DNA of 64,000 nt, from assembly GCF_001642995.1 (NCBI RefSeq), contig NZ_LOHS01000070.1:62001-126000 (forward strand). Direction: 5' to 3'. A program made the translations under genes and the position numbers. The notes beneath the pieces are model-generated. The model saw only the letters and a program-made list of their open reading frames with translations. It was not told the origin of the DNA and made no database searches. This stretch comes from Streptomyces jeddahensis (GTDB lineage: Bacteria > Actinomycetota > Actinomycetes > Streptomycetales > Streptomycetaceae). This document shows positions 26,907-34,700 of this stretch, piece after piece (the stretch's first letter is position 1; every line of letters starts with the position of its first letter).

Positions 26907-27674
26907 GTGGTTCGCATCCGAGTCCTGGTCGTCGACGACCATCGCATCTTCGCCGAGTCGCTCGCCGCGGCGCTCGCCGCCGAGCCGGACGTCGACGTCT
27001 CGGCGGCCGGCAGCGGCCCGGCCGCACTGCGCTGCCTGGAGCGGGCCGCAGCGGAGGGCCGCAGATTCGACGTACTGCTCGTCGACGCCGACCTGGGAGG
27101 CATGGTGCCGGGCGGACGCCCCGCCGTGCCCGTCCAGGAGGGCAACGCCGATGGCCTGGTCGACGGCATCTCGCTGGTCGCGGGCGTCCGTTCGGCCCAG
27201 CCCGGGGTGCGTACGGTCGTGCTCGCCGAGAAGGACGACCCGCGCCGCGCCGCGCTCGCCCTGGGAGCCGGCGCCTCCGGATGGGTCGCCAAGGACTGCT
27301 CGCTGTCCCGGCTGCTCACCGTCATCCGCGGCGTACTGCGCGACGAGACGCACCTGCCGCCCGCCCTGCTCACGGGCGTGCTGCGGGAGCTGACGGCGGC
27401 CCGCAAGCACCGCACGGAGAGCGAGCGCCTCGTGGAGTCCCTCACCCCGCGCGAGCGCGAGGTGCTGCGCTGCATGGTCGCGGGCCTGGGCCGCAAGGCC
27501 GTCGCCGAGCGGCTCTTCCTCTCCCCGCACACGGTGCGTACGCACATGCAGAACGTGCTGGGGAAGCTGGGCGTGCACTCGACGCTGGCGGCGGTGGCGC
27601 TGGCGCGCCGGGCCGGTGTGGGACCCGTCGACCTAGCCGGGGATGTTGTCGAACGGGGCGGTCAACTGGCGTAG
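26907..27674 (+). CDS. Unpaired LuxR/NarL-type response regulator
   Basis: A 255-aa protein from GTG 26907 with a strong G-rich ribosome-binding site. The receiver keeps the acidic pair (VVDDHRIFAESLA, D10/D11), phosphoacceptor D60 (FDVLLVDADL) and Lys129 (GWVAKD). However, about 20 extra Gly/Pro-rich residues follow the phosphorylation loop and the switch Thr is Ala (VVLAEKDD). The C-terminal LuxR domain is canonical (LTPREREVLRCMVAG, HTVRTHMQNVLGKLG). No kinase is adjacent. It is related in layout to the regulator at 20365, on the other side of the gal locus. Its last 42 bases overlap the end of the convergent marR gene. Confidence 0.83.
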   Translation: MVRIRVLVVDDHRIFAESLAAALAAEPDVDVSAAGSGPAALRCLERAAAEGRRFDVLLVDADLGGMVPGGRPAVPVQEGNADGLVDGISLVAGVRSAQPGVRTVVLAEKDDPRRAALALGAGASGWVAKDCSLSRLLTVIRGVLRDETHLPPALLTGVLRELTAARKHRTESERLVESLTPREREVLRCMVAGLGRKAVAERLFLSPHTVRTHMQNVLGKLGVHSTLAAVALARRAGVGPVDLAGDVVERGGQLA

Positions 27675-28130
27675 CAGCGCGGCCAGTTCGGTGCGCTGTG
27701 CGCGGGAGAGCTCGCTGAGGATCGCGCGCTCCTGGTCGAGCAGCCCGGCGAGCGCCTGGTCGGCGCGGTCGCGGCCCTCGTCCGTGAGCCGCACGAGCAC
27801 ACCGCGCCGGTCGCTGGGGTCCGGCAGCCGCTCCACGAGGCCCTTCTTCGTGAGCCGGTCGATGCGGTTGGTCATCGTCCCTGACGTCACGAGGGTCTGC
27901 GTGAGCAGCTGCCCGGGCGACAGCTGATACGGCGCTCCGGCGCGCCTCAGCGCCGTCAGCACGTCGAACTCCCACGGCTCGAGACCGTGCTCGGAGAACG
28001 CCAGGCGGCGGGCGCGGTCCAGATGCCGGGACAGCCTGCTCACCCGGCTGAGTACTTCCAGCGGTTCCACGTCGAGGTCAGGGCGCTCCCGGCGCCACGC
28101 TGCGACCAGCCGATCGACCTCGTCCTCCAT
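27633..28130 (-). CDS. MarR-family transcriptional regulator
   Basis: A 165-aa winged-helix protein. The DNA-binding part reads LEPWEFDVLTALRRAG, LVTSGTMTNRIDRLTKKGLVER (recognition helix) and DPSDRRGVLVRLTDEG (wing), with dimerisation helices at both ends. MarR proteins usually repress their own gene and a neighbour and release DNA on binding a small molecule or on oxidation. A perfect 14-bp palindrome lies 36 bases upstream of its start, between it and the divergent methyltransferase gene, and is the obvious candidate operator. No cysteine is present, so redox sensing is unlikely. Confidence 0.87.
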   Translation of the reverse strand: MEDEVDRLVAAWRRERPDLDVEPLEVLSRVSRLSRHLDRARRLAFSEHGLEPWEFDVLTALRRAGAPYQLSPGQLLTQTLVTSGTMTNRIDRLTKKGLVERLPDPSDRRGVLVRLTDEGRDRADQALAGLLDQERAILSELSRAQRTELAALLRQLTAPFDNIPG

Positions 28131-28165
28131 GAGATCAAGTGTAGAGGGTCTGTCGACATGAAGTC

Positions 28166-28179
28166 TCTTGACGTCAAGA
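28166..28179. promoter_or_regulatory. Perfect 14-bp palindrome, candidate MarR operator
   Basis: TCTTGACGTCAAGA, fully self-complementary, in the divergent region between marR (starts 28130, minus) and the tam-like gene (starts 28274, plus). The size suits a winged-helix dimer. It contains TTGAC, so it may overlap a -35 element. Confidence 0.6.
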
Positions 28180-28273
28180 TATCGAGCGCGTGACGATGGC
28201 GTATGGCGCCCGGAAGCCTCCGGCCGCCCGGCTGTGCCGACCCCGCGCAGGTCGGCGGCAAGGAGGATCCGCC

Positions 28274-29110
28274 ATGGCCACTTCCGGCCCCGTCTGGGAT
28301 CCGCGCCAGTACCTCCGCCACGAGGGCCACCGCGCCCGGCCCTTCGTCGATCTGCTGGCCCGCGTGCCGGACCTCCCCGCCGAGGCCGCCGGACGCCCGC
28401 CTCGCATCGCCGACCTGGGCTGCGGCCCGGGCAACGTCACCCGTCTCCTCGCGGACCGCTGGCCCGCGGCCCACATCACCGGCTTCGACAACTCGCCGGA
28501 GATGCTCGCCCGCGCCGAGCCGCTGGCCGGACCCACCGCCGGAGGCGGCCGCCTCGACTTCGCTCCGGCGGACGCGACGACGTGGGCACCCTCACCGGAC
28601 GAGCCGTACGACCTGATCATCTCGAACGCCACGCTCCAGTGGGTGCCGGACCACGCCGAGTGCTTCCCGTCCTGGATCGCCGGACTCGTCCCCGGCGGCA
28701 CGTTGGCCTTCCAGGTGCCAAGCAACTTCGACGCGCCCAGCCACGTACTGATGCGGGAGATGGCCGAGTCGGCGAGGTGGAAGGACCGGCTGGCCGGGGT
28801 CCTGCGGCACGGGGACGCGGTGCTGTCATCGTCGGATTACCTGGAGCGGCTGGTGGCTCTGGGCTGCGAGGCGGACGTCTGGGAGACGACGTACCTCCAT
28901 CTCCTCCAGGGCGAGGATCCGGTCCTGGACTGGGTCAAGGGCACGGGCCTGCGCCCGGTCCTCACGGCCCTGGCGGACGACTCGGCGGCCACGGAGGCAT
29001 TCGTCGCCGAGTACCGCGGCCTGCTCCGCGAGGCGTACCCGGCAACGCCACACGGCACGGTCTTCGCGTTCCGGAGGCTTTTCGCGGTGGCGCGGACGGC
29101 GGACGCCTGA
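28274..29110 (+). CDS. tam: Trans-aconitate 2-methyltransferase-like SAM methyltransferase
   Basis: A 278-aa protein from ATG 28274, chosen for its ideal AAGGAGGATCC ribosome-binding site; the frame is open 28 codons further up. The Rossmann methyltransferase motifs are RIADLGCGPGNVTRLLADRW, ITGFDNSPEML and IISNATLQWVPDH; WDPRQYLRHEGHRARPF at the N-terminus and the C-terminal VFAFRRLFAVA match Tam. Tam methylates trans-aconitate, a by-product that inhibits aconitase. The next gene overlaps by one base. MarR control is inferred from the divergent palindrome. Confidence 0.82.
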   Translation: MATSGPVWDPRQYLRHEGHRARPFVDLLARVPDLPAEAAGRPPRIADLGCGPGNVTRLLADRWPAAHITGFDNSPEMLARAEPLAGPTAGGGRLDFAPADATTWAPSPDEPYDLIISNATLQWVPDHAECFPSWIAGLVPGGTLAFQVPSNFDAPSHVLMREMAESARWKDRLAGVLRHGDAVLSSSDYLERLVALGCEADVWETTYLHLLQGEDPVLDWVKGTGLRPVLTALADDSAATEAFVAEYRGLLREAYPATPHGTVFAFRRLFAVARTADA

Positions 29111-29478
29111 TGCTGGTGGCGGTCGATCACGTACAGCTGGCTGCGCCACCTGGCTCGGAGGACGCGCTGCGGGCCTACTACGTGGACGTCCTCGGCATGA
29201 CGGAGATCCCCAAACCGCCCGTGCTGGCGGCTCGGGGCGGCTGCTGGTTCCAGGCGGGGCAGGTGCAGCTCCACCTGGGCGTGGAGGCGGACTTCCGGCC
29301 CGCGAAGAAGGCCCACCCCGGGCTGCGCGTACGCGACATCGAGTCGTACGCGACCCGCCTCGCGGACCGCGGGGCGGAGGTGGCCTGGGACGACGACCTC
29401 CCGGGCCACCGGCGCTTCTACTCCGAGGATCCGGTGGGCAACCGGCTGGAGTTCCTGGAGCCGGTCACAGCCGACTGA
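29110..29478 (+). CDS. VOC-superfamily (glyoxalase/dioxygenase-fold) protein
   Basis: A 122-aa protein whose ATG overlaps the preceding TGA by one base. It has one beta-alpha-beta-beta-beta VOC pair: VDHVQLAAPPGSEDALRAYY with metal-ligand His at the start, VQLHLGVE in the middle and PVGNRLEFLEP with the final Glu. Such single-unit proteins dimerise to form a metal site and act as glyoxalases, fosfomycin-type resistance enzymes, isomerases or binding proteins. The exact reaction cannot be told. Co-translation with the tam-like gene suggests a shared stress or detoxification role. Confidence 0.78.
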   Translation: MLVAVDHVQLAAPPGSEDALRAYYVDVLGMTEIPKPPVLAARGGCWFQAGQVQLHLGVEADFRPAKKAHPGLRVRDIESYATRLADRGAEVAWDDDLPGHRRFYSEDPVGNRLEFLEPVTAD

Positions 29479-29560
29479 GGGCGGCGGACGTGATGCCGAT
29501 GCCGAACCGATGTCGTACGGGACGCGCCGTTGAGCGGCATCGCGGCCCGACGACGGTGGC

Positions 29561-30220
29561 TCAGCTGTCTTCCGACGAGTCCGCGTCGTGGACCAGCAGA
29601 GCGATCTGAACGCGGTTGTTGAGACCCAGCCGGGTCAGGATGCGTGACACGTGCGCCTTCACCGTCGGCAGCGCGAGGTGCAGTTCGCGTGCGATCTCGG
29701 CGTTGGAACAGCCGCGCCCGACTGCCCGGGCCACCTCACGCTCACGTTCGCCCAGCAATGCCAGACGAGCCCTGGCGGCGGCTCGCCTGTCCTGACCGGA
29801 GTCGTCCGCCACCTGCTCGATGAGGCGGCGGGTGACAGCGGGGGAAAGCACCGGATCCCCCGCCGCCACCGTCCGGATGGCCGTGACGATGCCCTGCGGC
29901 GGTGTGTCCTTGAGGAGGAACCCGGCCGCGCCGGCGCGCAGTGCCCTCAGTACGTGCGCATCGGTGTGGAAAGTCGTCAGGACCAGTACCTCGGGAGCCC
30001 CGGGCCGGGACCGGAGTGCCTCTGTGGCGGCCAGCCCGTCGACGCCCGGCATCCGGATGTCCATCAGCACCAGGCCGGGTCTGTGGGCGGCGACCAGCGC
30101 GGGTACCTCCGCCCCGTCGGCGGCCTCCGCGACCACCTCGATGTCCGAGGCACCACCCAGCATCAGGCGCAGACCGGCCCGCACGATCGCGTCGTCGTCG
30201 ACGAGCAGAACGCGGATCAC
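29561..30220 (-). CDS. NarL/LuxR-type response regulator of the adjacent kinase
   Basis: A 219-aa protein starting at GTG 30220. ATG 30229 is also in frame, but the GGAAGG Shine-Dalgarno touches that ATG while lying nine bases from the GTG, which also gives the usual IRVLLVDDD start. The receiver is complete: DDD, VLMDIRMPGVDG with the phosphoacceptor, VLTTFH and FLLKDT. The LuxR domain reads LGEREREVARAVGRG and LPTVKAHVSRILTRLGL. The kinase gene ends just before it, so the two form a standard operon. Target genes are unknown; the divergent small membrane protein or autoregulation are possibilities. Confidence 0.88.
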   Translation of the reverse strand: MIRVLLVDDDAIVRAGLRLMLGGASDIEVVAEAADGAEVPALVAAHRPGLVLMDIRMPGVDGLAATEALRSRPGAPEVLVLTTFHTDAHVLRALRAGAAGFLLKDTPPQGIVTAIRTVAAGDPVLSPAVTRRLIEQVADDSGQDRRAAARARLALLGEREREVARAVGRGCSNAEIARELHLALPTVKAHVSRILTRLGLNNRVQIALLVHDADSSEDS

Positions 30221-30235
30221 CTGCGCCATCCTTCC

Positions 30236-31414
30236 TCATGTGTTCCCTGCGGCGGACGCGGTGTCTGCCGCAGGCCAGGGTAGCCAGGCGATGACCCGGA
30301 ACCGGCCGTCGGCAGGGCCGGCCTTCAGCTCACCGCCTGCCAGCCGGGCCCGTTCGGCCAGCCCGATCAGTCCCTGTCCGCCGCCTTTGCTTCGGCCCGT
30401 CGTACCCGGAGCGGGCCCGGGCGGCAGTGCATTGTGGACCTCCACCGCCAGCCTGTCCGCCGGGCTTCCGGTCACGCGTACCGCGACCGCCGCGCCAGGC
30501 GCGTGCTTGCGCGCGTTGGTCAGCGCTTCCTGCACGATCCGGTATGCCGTCCGCCCCACCACGGGGGGTGGCGCCGGTCCGTCCGGCGGCCCGGTCAGCT
30601 CGATCCGGGCGCCGGCCGCCCGTGCCTCCGCCACCAGCCGGGCGAGATCGGCCAGTTCGGGCTGCGGCCGCTCGTCCTCCGTCGCACCGCGCAGCACCCC
30701 GACAACCTCCCGTAGGTCGCGCAGGGCCAGGTGGGCGCTGTCACGGATCACCCCGGCGGCCCGCGCGACCTCCGCGCGGGGCGCGCCCGTGTTGAACTCC
30801 AGCGCCCCGGCGTGAACGCTGAGCAGCGACAGTCGGTGCCCGAGCACGTCGTGCATCTCGCGGGCGATCTCCTCCCGCGCCTCCCGCCGGGCCCGCTCGG
30901 CCCGCAACTCCGCGTCGGCCTCGGCCAGTTCCGCGCGCTCTCGCAGCGAGTCGATCAGCTGTTGCCGGGACCGCCGGAACAGCCCCCACCCGATGGCCCC
31001 GGCAATCAGTGCGAAGTACGTCAGCCCCGATCCCGCCCGGTCCTCGGGAACCTCCGGCAGCCGCCACAGGAAGGCGGGCAGCGGAGCGAAGGCCAGCGCC
31101 GCCACCCACCCCGTGACCCGCCAGGGCCGGGTCGCGGCCACCGTGAACACCGCCACCAGCGCCGGACCGGTCAGGTAGTGGGCCAGGGTGCCCGCCAGCA
31201 GCAGCGCCACCGCCAGCGGCACCGGCCAGCGCCGCCGCAGCAGCACCGCCGCGCACCCCAGCCCGCCCACCACCTGATCGGCCGCCCGCCACACGGGGCT
31301 GAGGTCCTCCGCGACCGGCACGGACTGCGAGCTGACGGCGGCAAAGCAGGCGGCGAAGAGGAAGAACCCCAGGTCGGCGGCCCAGTCCCGGCGGGTGCGG
31401 TGGATAAGGCGCAT
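30236..31414 (-). CDS. Sensor histidine kinase (HisKA_3, DesK/NarL class)
   Basis: A 392-aa protein from ATG 31414. About five to six N-terminal membrane helices span residues 15-150 with only short loops, implying an intramembrane or membrane-state sensor. A linker coiled coil (RAELAEADAELRAERA) leads to the phosphoacceptor REMHDVLGHRLSLLSVHAG (H188) and the ATPase domain (QEALTNARKHAPGA; GQGLIGLAERARL). The cognate regulator follows directly. Class members in actinomycetes often answer cell-envelope stress or lipid state; no ligand can be inferred. The upstream divergent gene encodes a two-helix membrane protein. Confidence 0.88.
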   Translation of the reverse strand: MRLIHRTRRDWAADLGFFLFAACFAAVSSQSVPVAEDLSPVWRAADQVVGGLGCAAVLLRRRWPVPLAVALLLAGTLAHYLTGPALVAVFTVAATRPWRVTGWVAALAFAPLPAFLWRLPEVPEDRAGSGLTYFALIAGAIGWGLFRRSRQQLIDSLRERAELAEADAELRAERARREAREEIAREMHDVLGHRLSLLSVHAGALEFNTGAPRAEVARAAGVIRDSAHLALRDLREVVGVLRGATEDERPQPELADLARLVAEARAAGARIELTGPPDGPAPPPVVGRTAYRIVQEALTNARKHAPGAAVAVRVTGSPADRLAVEVHNALPPGPAPGTTGRSKGGGQGLIGLAERARLAGGELKAGPADGRFRVIAWLPWPAADTASAAGNT

Positions 31415-31570
31415 GCCAGGCAATCTACGCGGGACCCGCCTGCGACCGGGCATCCGAGCAGCGACCAGATACTTAAGTACGACTCCGCGGCGCCGACGGC
31501 CGCCTTCGGTCACCATCCGGCCGCCCAAAGCCCGGTCCGCCGCTCGGGACCGCCCGCCTACCGTCGGGCC

Positions 31571-31804
31571 ATGGCCTCCAACACCCCGAAGTCCCCCCTT
31601 GCGGCCCTGACGGGCCTGCTCTGCTTCGTCCTGGTCACCGGCGGCGGGTTCGGCCTCCTGCACGAGTGGCTCGGCTGGATCCACTTCATGGGCTTCGTCC
31701 GCTTCCTCGCCCCCGACGGCTACGAGATCTACAGCTACGTCGCCATGATCGCCCTTGGCCTCGTGGTAGGCGCGGCCGGCGACTCGATCACCCGGCGGGG
31801 CTGA
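31571..31804 (+). CDS. Small two-helix membrane protein, unknown
   Basis: A 77-aa product from ATG 31571: a hydrophobic helix (LAALTGLLCFVLVTGGGFGLL), an aromatic loop (HEWLGWIHFMGFVRFL) and a second helix (YVAMIALGLVVGAAG) with a basic end. It is divergent from the histidine kinase with about 156 bases between starts. Codon bias agrees with coding. The following 228 bases (31805-32032) hold no gene. I do not recognise the family. Confidence 0.6.
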   Translation: MASNTPKSPLAALTGLLCFVLVTGGGFGLLHEWLGWIHFMGFVRFLAPDGYEIYSYVAMIALGLVVGAAGDSITRRG

Positions 31805-32032
31805 GGATGAACCACTGAGCTTCCGCCGGAGCGCGGCGTAGCCCACCTCCCGGTCGATGGGGCGACCGAATCGAAGTCGACCGGCCGGCGGCCGACTGAC
31901 AAGGGCTCCCTCACCCTTTCTGATGATCAGGCCGGATTCCGGAGGGCAGCAGCGCGGCCGCTCCGTAGCGTCCCCGTGTCGCTTGTGCCGCAGTGGCGCC
32001 CGCGCCCAGACTGAAGGAGGAGGTGCTTCTTG

Positions 32033-32656
32033 ATGACTGCTCTCGCGCACGAGGTGATCCCGGTGGTGGAGGACGAGTCGGTCTCCGAACTCGACGAGAT
32101 CCTGTGGCAGACCTGGAAGGCCATGGAGCTCCCCGAGGGCTATCGCGCCGAGATCATCGAGGGAGCCATCGAGGTGTCGCCCACCGGTCGTCGTCGTCAT
32201 GCCGTGCTCATCAGCCGTACGCGGCGGGCGTTGGACGCCCATCTGGCGGGTCGTGATTATGTTGCGCACCAGGACGCCAACGTCATCCATCGCCGCAAAT
32301 CGTGGATCCCCGATATCTTCGTCGGTCCCGAGGACCTCGACGAGATCCCCGACGAAGAGGACCTCGGTGTCGACGCGGCAGGCGTGGTGCTGGTCATCGA
32401 GGTCGTCTCACCAGGCCGCCGCAATATCGAGCGCGACCGGGTCCGTAAGCGCCGCGAGTACGCCCGCGCGGGAATCCCCGTCTATGTGATCATCGACGAT
32501 TTCGATGAGGACGGTGCCGTACTCGTGCTGACCACGCCCAATCCGGCGAAGGCCAAGTACGAGGACGAGCACCGCGTCCCGTATGGGGCGGACGCGATCA
32601 TCCCCAGCGGGCCCGCCGAGGGCTTTGCCATCGGTGAGGTGATCACCAAGGCATGA
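32033..32656 (+). CDS. Uma2-family (DUF820) restriction-endonuclease-fold protein
   Basis: A 207-aa protein from ATG 32033 with AAGGAGGAGG upstream. The PD-(D/E)xK fold is seen in the order YRAEIIEGAIEVSPTG, SWIPDIFVGPED (Asp), VVLVIEVVSPGRRNIERDRVRKRREY (Glu then basic residues) and VYVIIDDFDEDGAVLVL. Uma2 proteins are widespread and highly multiplied in cyanobacteria and Streptomyces; most have no known function, and a DNA-cleaving role is only suggested by fold. It stands alone, convergent with the TetR gene 14 bases away. Confidence 0.85.
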   Translation: MTALAHEVIPVVEDESVSELDEILWQTWKAMELPEGYRAEIIEGAIEVSPTGRRRHAVLISRTRRALDAHLAGRDYVAHQDANVIHRRKSWIPDIFVGPEDLDEIPDEEDLGVDAAGVVLVIEVVSPGRRNIERDRVRKRREYARAGIPVYVIIDDFDEDGAVLVLTTPNPAKAKYEDEHRVPYGADAIIPSGPAEGFAIGEVITKA

Positions 32657-32669
32657 AGACCCGCAGGGT

Positions 32670-33347
32670 CTAGTTCTTCCGGTGCCCTATAAGCCGCGGC
32701 TTCTGCTCCAGGCCGTCCAGACCGTGCCACGCCAGGTTCACCAGGTGCGCCGCGACCTCCGCCTTCTTCGGCTTGCGGACGTCCAGCCACCACTGGCCCG
32801 TCAGGGCGACCATGCCGACCAGGGCCTGGGCGTACAGCGGGGCCAGCTTCGGGTCGAAGCCGCGGCTTTTGAACTCGCGGCCCAGGATGTCCTCGACCTG
32901 GGTGGCGATGTCGGAGATCAGGGAGGCGAAGGAGCCCGTCGACTGGGGGATGGGGGAGTCGCGGACCAGGATGCGGAAGCCGTCCGTGTACTCCTCGATG
33001 TAGTCGAGGAGGGCGAAGGCGGCCTGTTCGCACAGCTCGCGGGGGTGGCCGGCGGTGAGGGAACCGGTGACCATGTCGAGGAGGCGGCGCATCTCGCGGT
33101 CCACCACCACCGCGTACAGCCCCTCCTTGCCGCCGAAGTGCTCGTACACGACCGGTTTCGAGACCCCGGCGCGGGCCGCGATCTCCTCCACCGAGGTGCC
33201 CTCGAAACCCTTGTCGGCGAACAGCGTGCGGCCGATCTCCAGCAGCTGCTGACGGCGTTCGGCACCGGTCATGCGGGTACGGCGCGTGCGCCGCGGCTTC
33301 TCGTTGCTCGGGGTGCTGCTGGAGTCGGTCGCCACGCGGACCATCAT
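32670..33347 (-). CDS. TetR-family regulator, co-transcribed with desaturase
   Basis: A 225-aa protein whose ATG overlaps the desaturase stop in ATGA. After a basic disordered N-terminus (about 25 residues) comes the helix-turn-helix: RRQQLLEIGRTLFADKGFEGTS, then EEIAARAGVSKPVVYEHFGGKEGL. The C-terminal ligand domain (LLDMVTGSLTAG onward) is all helical with LVGMVALTGQWWLDV. Coupling to an acyl desaturase suggests sensing of fatty acyl-CoA, as DesT and FasR-like TetR proteins do. A 27-bp inverted repeat upstream of the operon is its likely site. Confidence 0.87.
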   Translation of the reverse strand: MMVRVATDSSSTPSNEKPRRTRRTRMTGAERRQQLLEIGRTLFADKGFEGTSVEEIAARAGVSKPVVYEHFGGKEGLYAVVVDREMRRLLDMVTGSLTAGHPRELCEQAAFALLDYIEEYTDGFRILVRDSPIPQSTGSFASLISDIATQVEDILGREFKSRGFDPKLAPLYAQALVGMVALTGQWWLDVRKPKKAEVAAHLVNLAWHGLDGLEQKPRLIGHRKN

Positions 33348-34387
33348 GCCCGGTCGGTGGCCTCTGCCTTGCGGCGGGAGTCGGTCTCGGTCCGGGCGGG
33401 GACATCGGCGCCGGGCTTGCGGCGCGATGCGATACGGGACTTCGACGGCCAGCGCACGTCATACGCCCAGCCCAGCTGCTCGAACCAGCGGATGATGCGG
33501 GCCGACGAATCGATCTGGCCGCGCTCGACCCCGTGCCGGGCGGAGGTCGGGTCGGCGTGGTGGAGGTTGTGCCACGACTCGCCGCACGAGAGCGCGGCCA
33601 GCCACCAGACGTTGCCCGAGCGGTCACGGGACTTGAAGGGCCGCTTGCCCACCGCATGGCAGATCGAGTTGATCGACCACGTCACGTGATGCAACAACGC
33701 CACCCGCACGAGTGAGCCCCAGAAGAACGCCGTGAAGGCGCCCCACCAGGACATGGTCACCAGACCGCCGATCAGCGCGGGCAGGAACAGCGACACGGCG
33801 GTCCACAGGATGAACTGGCGCGAGATCGTCCGGATCGCCTTGTCCTTGATCAGGTCCGGCGCGTACTTGTCCTGCGGCGTCTGCTCCTCATCGAACATCC
33901 AGCCGACATGAGCCCACCACAGGCCCTTCATCAGCGCCGGGACCGTCTCGCCGTAACGCCAGGGCGAGTGCGGGTCGCCCTCCGCGTCTGAGAACCTGTG
34001 GTGCTTGCGGTGATCGGCCACCCAGCGCACCAGCGGGCCCTCCACGGCCAGCGAACCCGCGATCGCCAGCGCGATGCGCAGGGGGCGCTTGGCCTTGAAC
34101 GAGCCATGCGTGAAGTAGCGGTGGAAGCCGATCGTGATGCCGTGGCACCCGAGGTAGTAGAAGAAGACCAGGAGGCCGAGGTCGAGCCAGCTCACGCCCC
34201 AGCCCCAGGCCAGCGGCACCGCCGCCAGCAGGGCCAGGAAGGGGACGGTGATGAACAGCAGCAGCGTGATCTGCTCGATCGACCGCTTCTGCTCACCACC
34301 GAGCGTGGCGGACGGGAGTGGGGTCCCGTTCTTGTCTGACGCCGCCTGCTGCGGGGCGTCGCGGATCACATCGGAGCTTGTGGTCAT
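33344..34387 (-). CDS. Membrane acyl-CoA (delta-9 type) fatty acid desaturase
   Basis: A 347-aa protein from ATG 34387 with four membrane helices and the three histidine boxes that bind the di-iron centre: HRYFTH, DHRKHHRF and SWHNLHHAD. This matches stearoyl-CoA desaturase-type enzymes, which introduce a cis double bond using O2 and reduced ferredoxin or a similar donor. The C-terminal 30 residues are basic and disordered. It is first in a two-gene operon with the TetR regulator and divergent from ppc. Substrate chain length is not readable. Confidence 0.9.
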   Translation of the reverse strand: MTTSSDVIRDAPQQAASDKNGTPLPSATLGGEQKRSIEQITLLLFITVPFLALLAAVPLAWGWGVSWLDLGLLVFFYYLGCHGITIGFHRYFTHGSFKAKRPLRIALAIAGSLAVEGPLVRWVADHRKHHRFSDAEGDPHSPWRYGETVPALMKGLWWAHVGWMFDEEQTPQDKYAPDLIKDKAIRTISRQFILWTAVSLFLPALIGGLVTMSWWGAFTAFFWGSLVRVALLHHVTWSINSICHAVGKRPFKSRDRSGNVWWLAALSCGESWHNLHHADPTSARHGVERGQIDSSARIIRWFEQLGWAYDVRWPSKSRIASRRKPGADVPARTETDSRRKAEATDRA

Positions 34388-34455
34388 GGGGCGTCCCCTG
34401 TGGGGTCGAAAGGGTGGTGGCAGGGCCTTGCAGGGTGTCCTGGATAACAGTTTCC

Positions 34456-34482
34456 TACGCTTCCGTAACCTACGGCATCGTA
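34456..34482. promoter_or_regulatory. 27-bp imperfect inverted repeat, candidate TetR operator
   Basis: Two 12-base arms, TACG-n3-CCGTA and TACGG-n3-CGTA, around a 3-base centre (acc). It lies 69 bases upstream of the desaturase start in the 313-base divergent region with ppc (34388-34700). The nested TACG/CGTA spacing is typical of a site for a TetR pair of dimers. The rest of the region carries no gene. Confidence 0.6.
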
Positions 34483-34700
34483 AGTGTGGCGTCCCGTTGG
34501 CCTCCCGCGGTCCGGAGGGAGGCACCGGCGAGAGGCCTTGAGACGGCGCGCCCGCCAGGACACCTATCCTTGGACTCGGTCGGACAGCGCGGTCCGCTCT
34601 GTTTTCTTCCCGGGCGCCCTGTCCCTGATGCGGCCCCCGCGCCGCGACAGGACCCGGGTCCCCTCCCAGAAGTGCCCCAACACTGCAAGGAGCCGCACCT

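Noticed and set aside
29561-31414. Assigning the kinase at 43559 or the regulators near gal to this two-component pair
   Set aside because: This pair is complete and adjacent, so there is no need for outside partners.
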